From the NCBI GenBank assembly GCA_018240785.1, contig JAFEFC010000024.1, forward strand, positions 1 to 64,000: 64,000 nt of DNA. Direction: 5' to 3'. Below are positions 1 through 7,493 of the stretch, in pieces. The notes under the pieces were generated by a model. The model was given only the letters and a program-made list of their open reading frames with translations, was not told the DNA's origin and did not search any database. The position numbers and the translations under genes are program-made. The stretch is from Pseudomonadota bacterium (GTDB taxonomy: Bacteria; Pseudomonadota; Gammaproteobacteria; Burkholderiales; Rhodocyclaceae). Each line of letters begins with the position of its first letter. The first letter of the stretch is position 1.

Positions 1-108
1 CGTACAGGATTCACCTCGTTGTGCTTCGTTTCCAACAATGGCCTCCTTGCGTACGAGGGGGTCAGTTTCTCGTGTCGCTAGGGGGTCAATTTACGGTGTC
101 GCCTGACA
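1..108. mobile_element. Terminus of an IS21-like element (body outside window)
   Basis: Two tandem copies of a 25-bp unit (55-79 and 80-104) share the core GGGGGTCA followed by a GTGTCGC block. The outer copy ends in TGACA at 104-108. Read on the minus strand, the end starts TGTCAGGCGACAC and runs into TTGACCCCC. IS21-family elements typically have TGT...ACA ends and multiple internal terminal repeats, so this is probably one end of such an element whose istA/istB genes lie to the left. No transposase is visible here, so the family assignment is an inference. Confidence 0.5.
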
Positions 109-170
109 CACCGTGCCGTTCTGTCCAATTGCACGACCGTTTGCATACATGAATCTCCCATCCAGGCGAG

Positions 171-270
171 TAGGGCGGATGAGCCGCAGGCGCTATCCGC
201 CGGATGCATGTGAGGGCACCGACCTTTCGGCGGAAGGGACTTCGCTTTGCCGCCCTGCGCTCGCTGCGTC
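171..270. repeat. Dispersed ~95-bp repeat family A, copy 1
   Basis: It begins GGGCGGATGAGCC, contains the complementary segment ATCCGCCGGATGC, then a GTGAGGGC block and a GGCGGAAGG...CTTCGCTTT tail. The GGCGGAT/ATCCGCC pair can form a hairpin. Related copies lie at 1580-1674 and 22762-22860. It sits between the IS-like end and the antitoxin gene. Confidence 0.75.
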
Positions 271-338
271 ATGCAGTCCAGCAAGCTGGCTCCTGCCGAG
301 CAAGACCAAGGCTTAGTTCACTGCGGCGGGAGCCCCGC

Positions 339-611
339 ATGCGGATCGTCAACGTTCATGAGGCCAAGACCCATCTGTCGCGCCTGCTCGAAATGGTCGA
401 GCGTGGGGAGGAAGTCGTCATTGCCCGTGCCGGCCAGCCCGTCGCCACGCTCACGGCCTATCGTCCGCCACGGCACAGGATCGCTCCACCGGGGAGCATG
501 AAAGGCCGCGACTGGCTGATGGCCGACGACTTCGACGCGCCGGTCGATGAGCTGTTTTCCTGTCTGCAAGACCCGCAAGGCGAAACCGGCATGCCGGGAG
601 CCAGCCGGTGA
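339..611 (+). CDS. Phd/YefM-type antitoxin
   Basis: This 90-residue protein begins MRIVNVHEAKTHLSRLLEMV, the typical N-terminal DNA-binding half of Phd/YefM antitoxins. The C-terminal half is less conserved, as expected for the toxin-binding tail. The start is the ATG with a GGGAG ribosome site about 7 nt upstream; a longer reading from 204 lacks family similarity. The stop overlaps the downstream GTG start by 4 bp (608-611), so the two genes are translationally coupled. In this family the antitoxin neutralises the PIN toxin and represses the operon. Confidence 0.9.
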   Translation: MRIVNVHEAKTHLSRLLEMVERGEEVVIARAGQPVATLTAYRPPRHRIAPPGSMKGRDWLMADDFDAPVDELFSCLQDPQGETGMPGASR

Positions 612-991
612 GGCTGCTGCTCGACACGCATTTCGCGTTCTGGTGGCAGACCGGCGACCCCCGCGTCACCGAGGAGGTCCGTGCCATGTTGGAAGCTGCC
701 GACGAAGCATTCGTCAGCAGCGTGTCGCTGTGGGAACTGACGATCAAGGCGGGCTTGGGCAAGGCCCGCATCGATCTATCCACTTTTGCGGAGCAGGTCG
801 AATCCATGGGCTTTTCCTGGCTCCCGATCCGGAACGCCCACATCCTCAAGTTTTCGGCCGTGCCGACTTACGACGACCATCGTGACCCTTTCGACCGCCT
901 GCTGGTTGCCCAGTCGATGAGCGAGCCACTCATTCTCCTTACGGTGGACGACAAGCTCGGGCGTTACGGAAGCACTGTTCGGGTCGTTTGA
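608..991 (+). CDS. PIN-domain toxin (VapC-like)
   Basis: This 127-residue PIN-domain protein starts MRLLLDTHFAFWW. The acidic residues expected of a metal-dependent ribonuclease are present: D6, E43 (SLWELTIK), D93/D96 (DPFDRLLVAQ) and D114 (TVDDKL). Start is GTG, overlapping the antitoxin stop by 4 bp. Family knowledge says VapC toxins cleave tRNA or rRNA, but the target here cannot be read from sequence. The pairing of a PIN toxin with a Phd/YefM antitoxin is common. Its position beside an IS-like end supports mobility of the module. Confidence 0.9.
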   Translation: MRLLLDTHFAFWWQTGDPRVTEEVRAMLEAADEAFVSSVSLWELTIKAGLGKARIDLSTFAEQVESMGFSWLPIRNAHILKFSAVPTYDDHRDPFDRLLVAQSMSEPLILLTVDDKLGRYGSTVRVV

Positions 992-1151
992 GTTGCAGGG
1001 GGGCGGTTCGCAGCGGTCAACGAGTTTCGGCCATTGGCCATTGGCCAAGGCGACACAGGCGGCAAGTCGTCCGCAGTCTCCCTACTGCCCTTGAAACCCA
1101 TATTGCGTAACTGCGGTATGCTGTGGCCTCGGTAACGAATGGGAGCTTGGC

Positions 1152-1529
1152 ATGGGTGAATGGTCTGACTATTTCGAGGACTTCCCGGAGGAAAACCCAG
1201 CGAACTGGGTGAACGGTAAGTTCGACCCTCAACTACGTGAACAGCTCAATCGAGAGGCTGCGCAGCAGGCAGTTGCTAACCTCGAGGTCAGGCAACTGAT
1301 TATGAACGCCAAGCGCGACAGAAAGGCCAAGGCATTATTTGATACGGCTGTTTGCCCTCAGTGCGGGGAGCACAAACTGAATTCCTACAGGATCAGCGAG
1401 ACGTTCTACCTTTGTGAGTGCCAGGAATGCGGTATCTATGGCGCAGGCGCAACACATGATGACGCCGTCGCCAAGACGGCTGATTCCATCGGCGAAGGGC
1501 TGGATTGGCGCGATGGTTCCCTGTACTGA
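1152..1529 (+). CDS. Hypothetical protein with a zinc ribbon
   Basis: This 125-residue protein has an acidic N-terminus (EDFPEENPANW), a charged middle helix, and a putative zinc ribbon built from C68-x2-C71 (CPQC) and C90-x2-C93 (CQEC, with an additional C88). The ATG follows a GGGAG site at 1141-1145. I do not recognise a family. Base composition is clearly lower in GC than the genes after 2900, consistent with an acquired patch shared with its two downstream neighbours. Confidence 0.6.
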   Translation: MGEWSDYFEDFPEENPANWVNGKFDPQLREQLNREAAQQAVANLEVRQLIMNAKRDRKAKALFDTAVCPQCGEHKLNSYRISETFYLCECQECGIYGAGATHDDAVAKTADSIGEGLDWRDGSLY

Positions 1530-1857
1530 GTTTGCGTGGTCGATGCAAACTCTCTGGAGGGTTGTTTTTGCATTTGGCGAGGGCGGATGAGCCGCATACG
1601 GATTCCGCCGGATGCGTGTGAGGGCGTCGACCATTCTGCGGAAGGTGCTTCGCTTTTCTCCCCTACGCTCGCTGTCCTGTAATTTTGCCTTGGGCGTAGT
1701 TCTGGTTCTGAACAGTAACTTGCAAGGCAAGTTGTCCGGCATTCCGATGCGCAAAGCTGTCGCCAAAAATCGATATTGAGCGCAGTAGTGCAGCAGCATC
1801 GCGTAGCCCGTAGATAAAAGTGAAAGTGCGGTTGGAAAATCCCGTAAGGAGAGCATC
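1530..1857. other. Gene-free stretch with repeat and palindrome
   Basis: No coding sequence is convincing here. It contains family A repeat copy 2 (1580-1674) and a perfect palindrome AACTTGC-AAG-GCAAGTT at 1717-1733. The rest is lower-GC sequence leading into an AAGGAGAG ribosome site at 1843-1850 for the next gene. The palindrome could be an operator for that gene, but this is only a suggestion. Confidence 0.5.
1580..1674. repeat. Dispersed repeat family A, copy 2
   Basis: It matches the copy at 171-270 over GGGCGGATGAGCC, TCCGCCGGATGCGTGTGAGG and the GCGGAAGG...CTTCGCTTT tail, with scattered substitutions and small indels. It is intergenic, within the low-GC patch. Confidence 0.75.
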
Positions 1858-2136
1858 TTGAGTAACGAGACGGTCTGCGGCGTCTTGCTTGAAGATCAGG
1901 CCTACACTTTGCTCGGGGAGGCTATTTCTCCCTATGTGCGAGAGGGCCGCATCGGGAAGTTCATCTATTGCGAATCGGCCATTCAGAACGGCAACTTCAT
2001 TGAGATGCGCTTTCGTCCTGAGCAATGCGATGGAACGATTCAGTGCCCCATGCAGGTCTCCATCCCAGTTCATTTTGTCAAATTCATGGCGACGGGCATC
2101 ACCGAGCGCCAGCTTGGCTTCCTTTCCGATAAGTAG
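1858..2136 (+). CDS. Hypothetical protein, TTG start
   Basis: This 92-residue protein is read from a TTG codon, 7 nt after a strong AAGGAGAG ribosome site (1843-1850). No family is recognised. It shows a mixed alpha/beta composition with two or three cysteines (C8, C38, C57/C62 region) and no membrane segment. It belongs to the low-GC accessory patch. Confidence 0.5.
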   Translation: MSNETVCGVLLEDQAYTLLGEAISPYVREGRIGKFIYCESAIQNGNFIEMRFRPEQCDGTIQCPMQVSIPVHFVKFMATGITERQLGFLSDK

Positions 2137-2241
2137 TGCGTCAAAAGCCATGGCGCCCAACGCCGCGCTCCAGTCGCCCGGTCAAACGCTGCACTTTTGC
2201 CCGTCGGCTGAGCTGCGACGCTAGACCACAGGAGGGCAGCC

Positions 2242-2709
2242 ATGCCAGTTGATCTCGGCACTTCCGAACAGATCGCGCGCTACGCATTGGTCGTATCTGC
2301 CGCGAGCTTCCTAGTTTCATTCGTCAGTGTGGGTATCGCCGTTTACACTGCGCGTCGAGACAAGGCAGCCATAAGAGCAACAGCCACCTACTACAGCTAC
2401 GCATCCCCGACGGCGCAAGCAAAGGTCGTAATCAGGATCGTTAATGTTGGTCGTCGCCCACTCGGTCTGCAAGCGCTCATCGGTCTCACCGAGACGGGTG
2501 ATTGGGTTGGCTGGCAACTCAGTAAGGCCGGCGCACTGATCTTGCCCGAGGCGAACCACCACGAGATTGTTTGGTACAAAACCGACCTTCGCACCGGCCC
2601 TGGGTCAGGTCAATGGCTGTTCACTGACTTACGCATCGAAGATGTTGAAGGCACGCGGTATCGAGTCAAGAATGCAAAGAAAAGTCTCCGAAGGTTGCTG
2701 GGCTCTTGA
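2242..2709 (+). CDS. Hypothetical single-pass membrane protein
   Basis: This 155-residue protein has one strong membrane segment at about residues 13-37 (ALVVSAASFLVSFVSVGIAV), followed by basic residues ARRDK. The remaining ~115 residues are probably a beta-rich cytoplasmic domain. The ATG is preceded by a GGAGGG site at 2231-2236. Family not recognised; similar small anchored proteins occur in phage and defence islands, but nothing here proves such a role. Confidence 0.6.
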   Translation: MPVDLGTSEQIARYALVVSAASFLVSFVSVGIAVYTARRDKAAIRATATYYSYASPTAQAKVVIRIVNVGRRPLGLQALIGLTETGDWVGWQLSKAGALILPEANHHEIVWYKTDLRTGPGSGQWLFTDLRIEDVEGTRYRVKNAKKSLRRLLGS

Positions 2710-2912
2710 GCTTGCCGCCTAACTCAGGTGTTGAACGACAGCTTTCGTCAAAGCTCAACGGCGGCTCCGGGTCGAGTGTTGCCGCCCACGGCACTCGCTT
2801 TCCCCACCTCTTGTACCCAAATCTTGAGTCGGCGACAGGCTCAGGCAGCGGATAGACGACGTCGTCCAAGCAGTCTCGCGTGCCGCGTCTCTCTCGTCGC
2901 AGTCCTCGATGT

Positions 2913-3404
2913 TCACCCGAAGCGCCAGCCACCGTGGCTGCCCGCGGCGGCGCCGATGACCACGGCGAGGCTTGCGGCGAGCAGGATGCGGTGCACGCGC
3001 AGGATGAGCGCCATCGTGCCGACCGGGTCGCGCTGAGCGCGCGCACGGAACACGCGGTGGAGGACGAGGGGCTCGAGGATGTAGAGCATCACCGCGAGGA
3101 TCGTCCACACTGCCACCGTGCCGTGCATCCACCACCACTGAAGCGGATCGGTGAAGCGGCTCCAGGCGTCGAGGCGCGAGGTCAGCCACAGGCCGGAGAG
3201 GCCCGCCAGCAGCACGCTCCAGCGTGCGATGGCGGCGAAGCGGTGCTCGAGGGCTTCGAACAGCTCGAGTTGCTGGCGGTTGTCGGGCAGGCCGCGGCAG
3301 GCCGGCAGCAGCACCAGGGTGACGAAGGCCACGCCGCCGATCCACAGCACGATGGCGAGCAGGTGCAGGGCGCGCGCGATGGCGAAGTCGTTGAGGTCGG
3401 TCAT
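2913..3404 (-). CDS. CopD/DUF2269-like four-helix membrane protein
   Basis: This 163-residue protein has four predicted membrane helices at about 9-34, 58-76, 93-113 and 133-155. The first contains HLLAIVLWIGGVAFV, characteristic of small CopD-like proteins. H14, H94, H116 and H138 near the membrane could bind metal or heme. Its role (copper uptake or heme-linked electron transfer) is unproven. It lies downstream of the carboxyl-transfer genes on the same strand, about 50 bp after the biotin carrier, so it may be read through. The 200 bp between 2710 and 2912 show nothing recognisable. Confidence 0.7.
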   Translation of the reverse strand: MTDLNDFAIARALHLLAIVLWIGGVAFVTLVLLPACRGLPDNRQQLELFEALEHRFAAIARWSVLLAGLSGLWLTSRLDAWSRFTDPLQWWWMHGTVAVWTILAVMLYILEPLVLHRVFRARAQRDPVGTMALILRVHRILLAASLAVVIGAAAGSHGGWRFG

Positions 3405-3453
3405 CGACGTGCAGGCGGCGATCGGGCGGAAAAAGGGGGCGCCGCCGCCTACC

Positions 3454-3843
3454 TCATTCGAATTCGACCACCACCTGCCCCGCCTGGACGTTGTCGCCCT
3501 GGGCGACCTTCAACGCGGCGATGCGGCCGGCGATGGGGGCGCTGATGTTGGTTTCCATCTTCATCGCCTCGAGCACCATCAGCGGGTCGCCGACCTGCAA
3601 CTGCTGGCCGGGCTGGGCGATGAGGCGGACGACGATGCCCGACACCGGGCTGCGGCACACCTTGTCCTCGCTGACGGTGGAGGCTGCCGCGCTGGTGGCG
3701 GGAGCGGGCGGCGGGGTGGCGACGCTGCCGGCGAGCACGGCGGAGCCGACCGGGTAGGCCGGCGGCAGAGTGGTGACGTCGGCTTCGGCGACTTCCACGT
3801 CCACGTCGAAGGTCTTGTCGTTGATGGTGATCCTGAGTTTCAC
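3454..3843 (-). CDS. Biotin carboxyl carrier subunit (1.3S-like)
   Basis: This 129-residue protein has a short N-terminal beta segment (1-25), a Pro/Ala linker (about 40-60) and a C-terminal biotinyl domain (62-129). The biotinylation motif is EAMKMETN, with K95 as acceptor. The layout matches the 1.3S subunit of transcarboxylase and the biotin domains of Na+-pump decarboxylases. It carries CO2 as carboxybiotin between the 12S-like (4176-5723) and 5S-like (5798-7315) subunits. It is last of four closely spaced genes, 13 bp after the preceding one. Confidence 0.9.
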   Translation of the reverse strand: MKLRITINDKTFDVDVEVAEADVTTLPPAYPVGSAVLAGSVATPPPAPATSAAASTVSEDKVCRSPVSGIVVRLIAQPGQQLQVGDPLMVLEAMKMETNISAPIAGRIAALKVAQGDNVQAGQVVVEFE

Positions 3844-3856
3844 GGCGGAATTCCTT

Positions 3857-4165
3857 TCAATGCACGCGATGCGAGGCCTGGATGTGCACCCGGCCGACCT
3901 GCGCCCAGGTGGCCGAATGCACCAGGCGGACCTGGCGGATCTTCGCGCGCACGCCGAGGAAGGCGGCGATGGCGGCGGAGATGGCGAGCAGTTCTTCCTC
4001 GGTGATGGATGCGTCGGCAGTAACGGGCGCTGGCGCGACCGGTGGTGTCACGTGCGGCGCGAGGGCCTGAAGTTGCGTTTCGAGTTCGCCGACGCGTGCT
4101 GCCAGGCTGCGCACTTCGGCGCGCAGCTCGTCGATGACGGCCAGCAGGGTGTCCTGATCGCTCAT
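3857..4165 (-). CDS. Small linker subunit of the carboxyl-transfer complex
   Basis: This 102-residue protein has an N-terminal coiled coil (residues 5-38), a Pro/Ala hinge, and a C-terminal segment EEELLAISAAIAAFLGVRAK continuing into IRQVRLVHSATWAQVGRVHI. Comparable C-terminal segments occur in small subunits encoded beside methylmalonyl-CoA/glutaconyl-CoA decarboxylases, where they tether the biotin carrier. No membrane anchor is visible, unlike OadG. A GAGGAG site precedes the ATG, and the gene begins 10 bp after the 12S-like stop. Confidence 0.65.
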   Translation of the reverse strand: MSDQDTLLAVIDELRAEVRSLAARVGELETQLQALAPHVTPPVAPAPVTADASITEEELLAISAAIAAFLGVRAKIRQVRLVHSATWAQVGRVHIQASHRVH

Positions 4166-4175
4166 GTCCGGCTCC

Positions 4176-5723
4176 TCACAGCGGCATCAGGCCGTGCTTC
4201 TTGTGCGGCCGGGGTTCGCGCTTGGTGCGCAGGTATTCGAGGCTCTGCGCGATGTGGCGGCGGGTGAGCGCGGGCTCGATGACCGCATCCACCAGCCGGC
4301 GCTCGGCGGCCACATAGGGCGTGGAGAAGGTGTCGCGGTACTCGCGGATCAGTTCCTGGCGCTTCTCGTCGGGCTGGTCGGCCTGGTCGATCTCCTTGCG
4401 GAACACGATCTCGGCCGCGCCTTCGGCGCCCATCACCGCGATCTCGGCGGTCGGCCACGCGAACACGCGGTCGGCCCCCAGATCCTTGCTGCACATCGCC
4501 ACATAGGCGCCGCCGTAGGCCTTGCGCAGGATCACGGTGATCTTGGGCACCGTGGCCGAGGAGTAGGCGAACAGCAGCTTGGCGCCGTGGCGGATGATGC
4601 CGCCGTATTCCTGCTTCACCCCGGGCAGGAAGCCCGGCACGTCGACGAAGGTGACGAGCGGGATGTTGAAGGCGTTGCAGAAGCGGATGAAGCGCGCCGC
4701 CTTGTCGGAGGCGTCGATGTCGAGCGCGCCGGCCTGCACCAGCGGCTGGTTGGCGACGATGCCCACCGTGCCGCCGCTGATGCGGGCGAAGCCGACGACC
4801 ACGTTGGCTGCATGGCCCGCCTGCACTTCGAGGAAGTCGGCGGCGTCGACGATGCCGGCGATCACGTTGCGCACGTCGTAACCCTGGCGGCCTTCCACCG
4901 GCACCAGCGCCTCGAGAGCCGGATTCGGTTCCACGCGGCGGTCGCCCTCGATCTGCGGAGGATCTTCCAGGTTGTTGGCGGGCAGGAAGCTCAGCAGCTT
5001 CTGGCACAGCAGCACCGCGTGGCGGTCGTCGTCGGCGATGAAGTGGATCACGCCCGAATGCAGCATGTGCGCGTCCGGTCCGCCGAGCTGCTCGGCGGAG
5101 ACCGTCTCGCCGGTGACCTGCTTGATGACCTGCGGCCCGGTGATGAAGAGCTGCGCCTGGCGCGTCTGGATGATGAAGTCGGTGAGCGCCGGGCTGTAGG
5201 CCGCGCCGCCGGCGCAGGGCCCGCAGATCAGCGAGATCTGCGGCACCACGCCCGACAGCAGCACGTTGGCGTGGAACACCTTGCCGTAGCCGGACAGCGA
5301 ATCGATGCCCTCCTGCACGCGCGCGCCGCCGGAGTCGTTGATGAAGACGAAGGGCGAGCCGATCTTCAGCGCCATCTGCATGATGTCTGCGACCTTGGTG
5401 GAGTGCACTTCGCCCGCCGAGCCGCCGGCCACGGTGAAGTCCTGGCTGGCCAGATGCACGAGGCGGCCGCCGATCGCGGCGGCGCCGGTGACCACGCCGT
5501 CGGCCGCCAGCGCCTTGCCGTCCATGCCGAACAGGGTGGAGCGGTGGGTGGCGAACAGGCCGGCCTCGTCAAAACTGTCGGCATCGACCAGCGCGCCGAT
5601 GCGTTCGCGCGCGGTGAGCTTGCCGGCGTCGCGCTGCTTCTGCAGCCGATCGGCGCCGCCGCCGGCTTCGGCCGCGGCGCGGCGGCGCTGCAGGTCGGCG
5701 ATCTTGTCCTGCATGGTGTTCAT
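4176..5723 (-). CDS. mmdA: Acyl-CoA carboxyltransferase (12S/MmdA-like)
   Basis: This 515-residue protein has the tandem crotonase-type carboxyltransferase halves of propionyl-CoA carboxylase beta, MmdA and transcarboxylase 12S. Visible signatures are GKLTARERI, the oxyanion segment SGGARVQEG, GPCAGGAAYSPA, FVDVPGFLPG, and RKAYGGAYVAM near the C-terminus. It moves CO2 between biotin and an acyl-CoA, probably methylmalonyl-CoA/propionyl-CoA. A GGAGAA site precedes the ATG. No biotin carboxylase gene is nearby, which favours a transcarboxylase or decarboxylase over an ATP-driven carboxylase. Confidence 0.9.
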   Translation of the reverse strand: MNTMQDKIADLQRRRAAAEAGGGADRLQKQRDAGKLTARERIGALVDADSFDEAGLFATHRSTLFGMDGKALAADGVVTGAAAIGGRLVHLASQDFTVAGGSAGEVHSTKVADIMQMALKIGSPFVFINDSGGARVQEGIDSLSGYGKVFHANVLLSGVVPQISLICGPCAGGAAYSPALTDFIIQTRQAQLFITGPQVIKQVTGETVSAEQLGGPDAHMLHSGVIHFIADDDRHAVLLCQKLLSFLPANNLEDPPQIEGDRRVEPNPALEALVPVEGRQGYDVRNVIAGIVDAADFLEVQAGHAANVVVGFARISGGTVGIVANQPLVQAGALDIDASDKAARFIRFCNAFNIPLVTFVDVPGFLPGVKQEYGGIIRHGAKLLFAYSSATVPKITVILRKAYGGAYVAMCSKDLGADRVFAWPTAEIAVMGAEGAAEIVFRKEIDQADQPDEKRQELIREYRDTFSTPYVAAERRLVDAVIEPALTRRHIAQSLEYLRTKREPRPHKKHGLMPL

Positions 5724-5744
5724 GCGATGTTCTCCGGAATCCGT

Positions 5745-5789
5745 GGGGAGAGGGGGAAGGGGGAGGGGGGAGGGGGGAGAGGGCGGGGG
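5745..5789. repeat. G-rich tract between the 5S- and 12S-like genes
   Basis: The plus strand has seven runs of three to six G separated by one to three bases. It could form a G-quadruplex on DNA. The minus-strand transcript is correspondingly C-rich and G-poor, resembling a Rho loading site. It lies wholly in the 74-bp intercistronic gap. Confidence 0.6.
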
Positions 5790-5797
5790 CGGCGCGA

Positions 5798-7315
5798 TCA
5801 GCCGACCGGCGCGACCGTGATGCGGTGCGAACGGCCATTGACGGTGACGTCGTAGGCCACCGGCACGCGCACCGGCGCGGCGCTGCCGGCGCTGGCGGGT
5901 GCGGCGGCGCTGCCGCTGGCGGCGGGTGCGCTGGCGGCCGGGTCTTTGCCCAGGTTCTTCGGTCCCTGGCTGCGGCTGGCGAAGAACTTCGGCGCCACCT
6001 GCGGGAACATCGCGTGTGTCAGCACGTCCTCGTCGCTGCCGTCACTGCCTGGCAGCGCGATCGCCGCCTCGCGCAGCGTGTGCCATTCGGGCTTGAGCAG
6101 GTCGGCGGGGCGGCAGTCGATCGGCGGCTTCTTCCCCTGCTGTTCGGCGAGCTTCACCACCTCGGGGTCGCGTTCGCCGGGCGCTGCGCCGTAGTAGCCC
6201 AGCATGAGGTCGGCGAACTCGCCCGACATCGCCTTGTAGCGGCCCATCATCACGTTGAACACTGCCTGCGTGCCGACGATCTGGCTCGACGGCGTGACCA
6301 GCGGCGGGAAGCCGGCGTCCTCGCGCACGCGCGGCACCTCGATCAGCACTTCCTTCAGGCGGTGGGCAGCGTTCTGCTGCTTCAACTGGCTTTCCATGTT
6401 GGAGATCATGCCGCCCGGGATCTGGCTGTCGAAGATGTCGGTGTCCACGCCGTGGATGTTGGACATGAACTCCGCGTAGCGCGGCCGCACGCTGGCGAAG
6501 TGGTCGCGGATGCGGCGCAGGCGGTCCTTGTCCAGTCGCGCTTCGAAACCGGTGCCCTCCAGCATTTCCACCAGGCTCTCGGTCGGGTTGTGGCCGGGGC
6601 CCAGGCTGAGCGAGCTGATCGCGGTGTCCACGCAGTCAGCGCCGGCCTCGATCGCCTTCATCAGGCTCACCAGCGTCACCCCGGTGGTGGCGTGGGTATG
6701 CACATGCACGCGCACGCCGGCGCCGCAGCGCTGCTTGATGCCGGTGACGATGTCCCAGGCGGGCTGGGGCTTGAGCAACGCGGCCATGTCCTTCAGGCAG
6801 ATCGAGTCGCAACCCATCTCCACCAGGCGCTGCGCCATGTCGACGAAGCCCTGCACGGTGTGCAGCGGGCTCACCGTGTAGCAGATCGTGCCCTGGGCGT
6901 GCCTGCCGGTGCGGCGCACCGCGGCGATGGCGCGCTGCAGGTTGCGCACGTCGTTGAGGGCGTCGAACACGCGGAACACGTCCATGCCGTTTTCGGCCGC
7001 CTTGTCGACGAAGCGGTCGACCACCGTGTCCTCGTAGTGGCGGTAGCCGAGCAGGTTCTGGCCGCGCAGCAGCATCTGCAGGCGCGAGTTCGGCAGCAGG
7101 TGGCGGAACGTGCGCAGGCGCTCCCACGGGTCTTCGTTGAGGAAGCGGATGCAGGCGTCGAAAGTGGCGCCACCCCAGCATTCCACCGACCAGTAGCCGG
7201 CGCGGTCGATGTCTTCGCAGGCGGGGATCATGTCCTCCAGCGCCATGCGGGTGGCGAGCAGGCTCTGGTGGGCGTCGCGCAGCGCGAGCTCGGTGATGTC
7301 GATGAGGCGGGTCAA
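5798..7315 (-). CDS. oadA: Oxaloacetate/pyruvate carboxyltransferase (5S-like, OadA/PycB)
   Basis: This 505-residue protein starts MTRLIDITELALRDAHQSLL, the TIM-barrel start of the 5S/OadA/PycB family. D14, the carbamylated-lysine motif CLKDMAALLKP and metal ligands in VHVHTHATTG are present. A Pro/Ala/Ser linker (about 455-485) follows the PYC_OADA domain, but there is no attached biotinyl domain; that is the separate protein at 3454. TTG start chosen because AAGGA lies 7 nt upstream and homology begins there. It transfers carboxyl between oxaloacetate/pyruvate and carboxybiotin. It is first of a four-gene operon behind an FNR-type promoter. Confidence 0.9.
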   Translation of the reverse strand: MTRLIDITELALRDAHQSLLATRMALEDMIPACEDIDRAGYWSVECWGGATFDACIRFLNEDPWERLRTFRHLLPNSRLQMLLRGQNLLGYRHYEDTVVDRFVDKAAENGMDVFRVFDALNDVRNLQRAIAAVRRTGRHAQGTICYTVSPLHTVQGFVDMAQRLVEMGCDSICLKDMAALLKPQPAWDIVTGIKQRCGAGVRVHVHTHATTGVTLVSLMKAIEAGADCVDTAISSLSLGPGHNPTESLVEMLEGTGFEARLDKDRLRRIRDHFASVRPRYAEFMSNIHGVDTDIFDSQIPGGMISNMESQLKQQNAAHRLKEVLIEVPRVREDAGFPPLVTPSSQIVGTQAVFNVMMGRYKAMSGEFADLMLGYYGAAPGERDPEVVKLAEQQGKKPPIDCRPADLLKPEWHTLREAAIALPGSDGSDEDVLTHAMFPQVAPKFFASRSQGPKNLGKDPAASAPAASGSAAAPASAGSAAPVRVPVAYDVTVNGRSHRITVAPVG

Positions 7316-7387
7316 GGTGTCATCCTTCGCATCGGTGGCGCGGGCAGCCGGGTGGGCTGCGCGGCCGGAGTGCGTAAAATAGTTGGT

Positions 7388-7435
7388 GATTGCAACTATA
7401 GCCTGCGACGGGCGTTCGTGTTTGACCTGGATCAA
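7388..7435 (-). promoter_or_regulatory. FNR class II promoter for the carboxyl-transfer operon
   Basis: TTGAC-CTGG-ATCAA at 7422-7435 matches the FNR/Anr consensus TTGAT-N4-ATCAA in nine of ten positions. On the minus strand a -10 box TATAGT lies at 7400-7395. The site centre is about 31 bp from the -10 centre, so it falls near -41 of a start predicted around 7388, the class II FNR geometry. The site sits inside a larger perfect inverted repeat with 13-bp arms (7413-7425 and 7432-7444). Confidence 0.75.
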
Positions 7436-7493
7436 ACACGAACGCGAACACCGACCTGCGGCGGCAACACACGCCGCGATCGTTCCGGCAGGC

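Noticed and set aside
4164-5855. Long plus-strand reading frame opposite the 12S-like gene
   Set aside because: High-GC antisense shadow: low-complexity His/Arg/Ala/Gly translation, no ribosome site, and the minus strand has a clear carboxyltransferase.
3454-7315. Na+-pumping oxaloacetate decarboxylase operon
   Set aside because: No OadB-type membrane subunit and no membrane-anchored OadG are present, and a 12S-type acyl-CoA subunit is included instead.
7413-7444. Perfect inverted repeat as a simple intrinsic terminator of the DUF1615 gene
   Set aside because: There is no T run on the minus strand, and the centre matches an FNR site with a properly spaced -10 box, so a promoter is the better reading.
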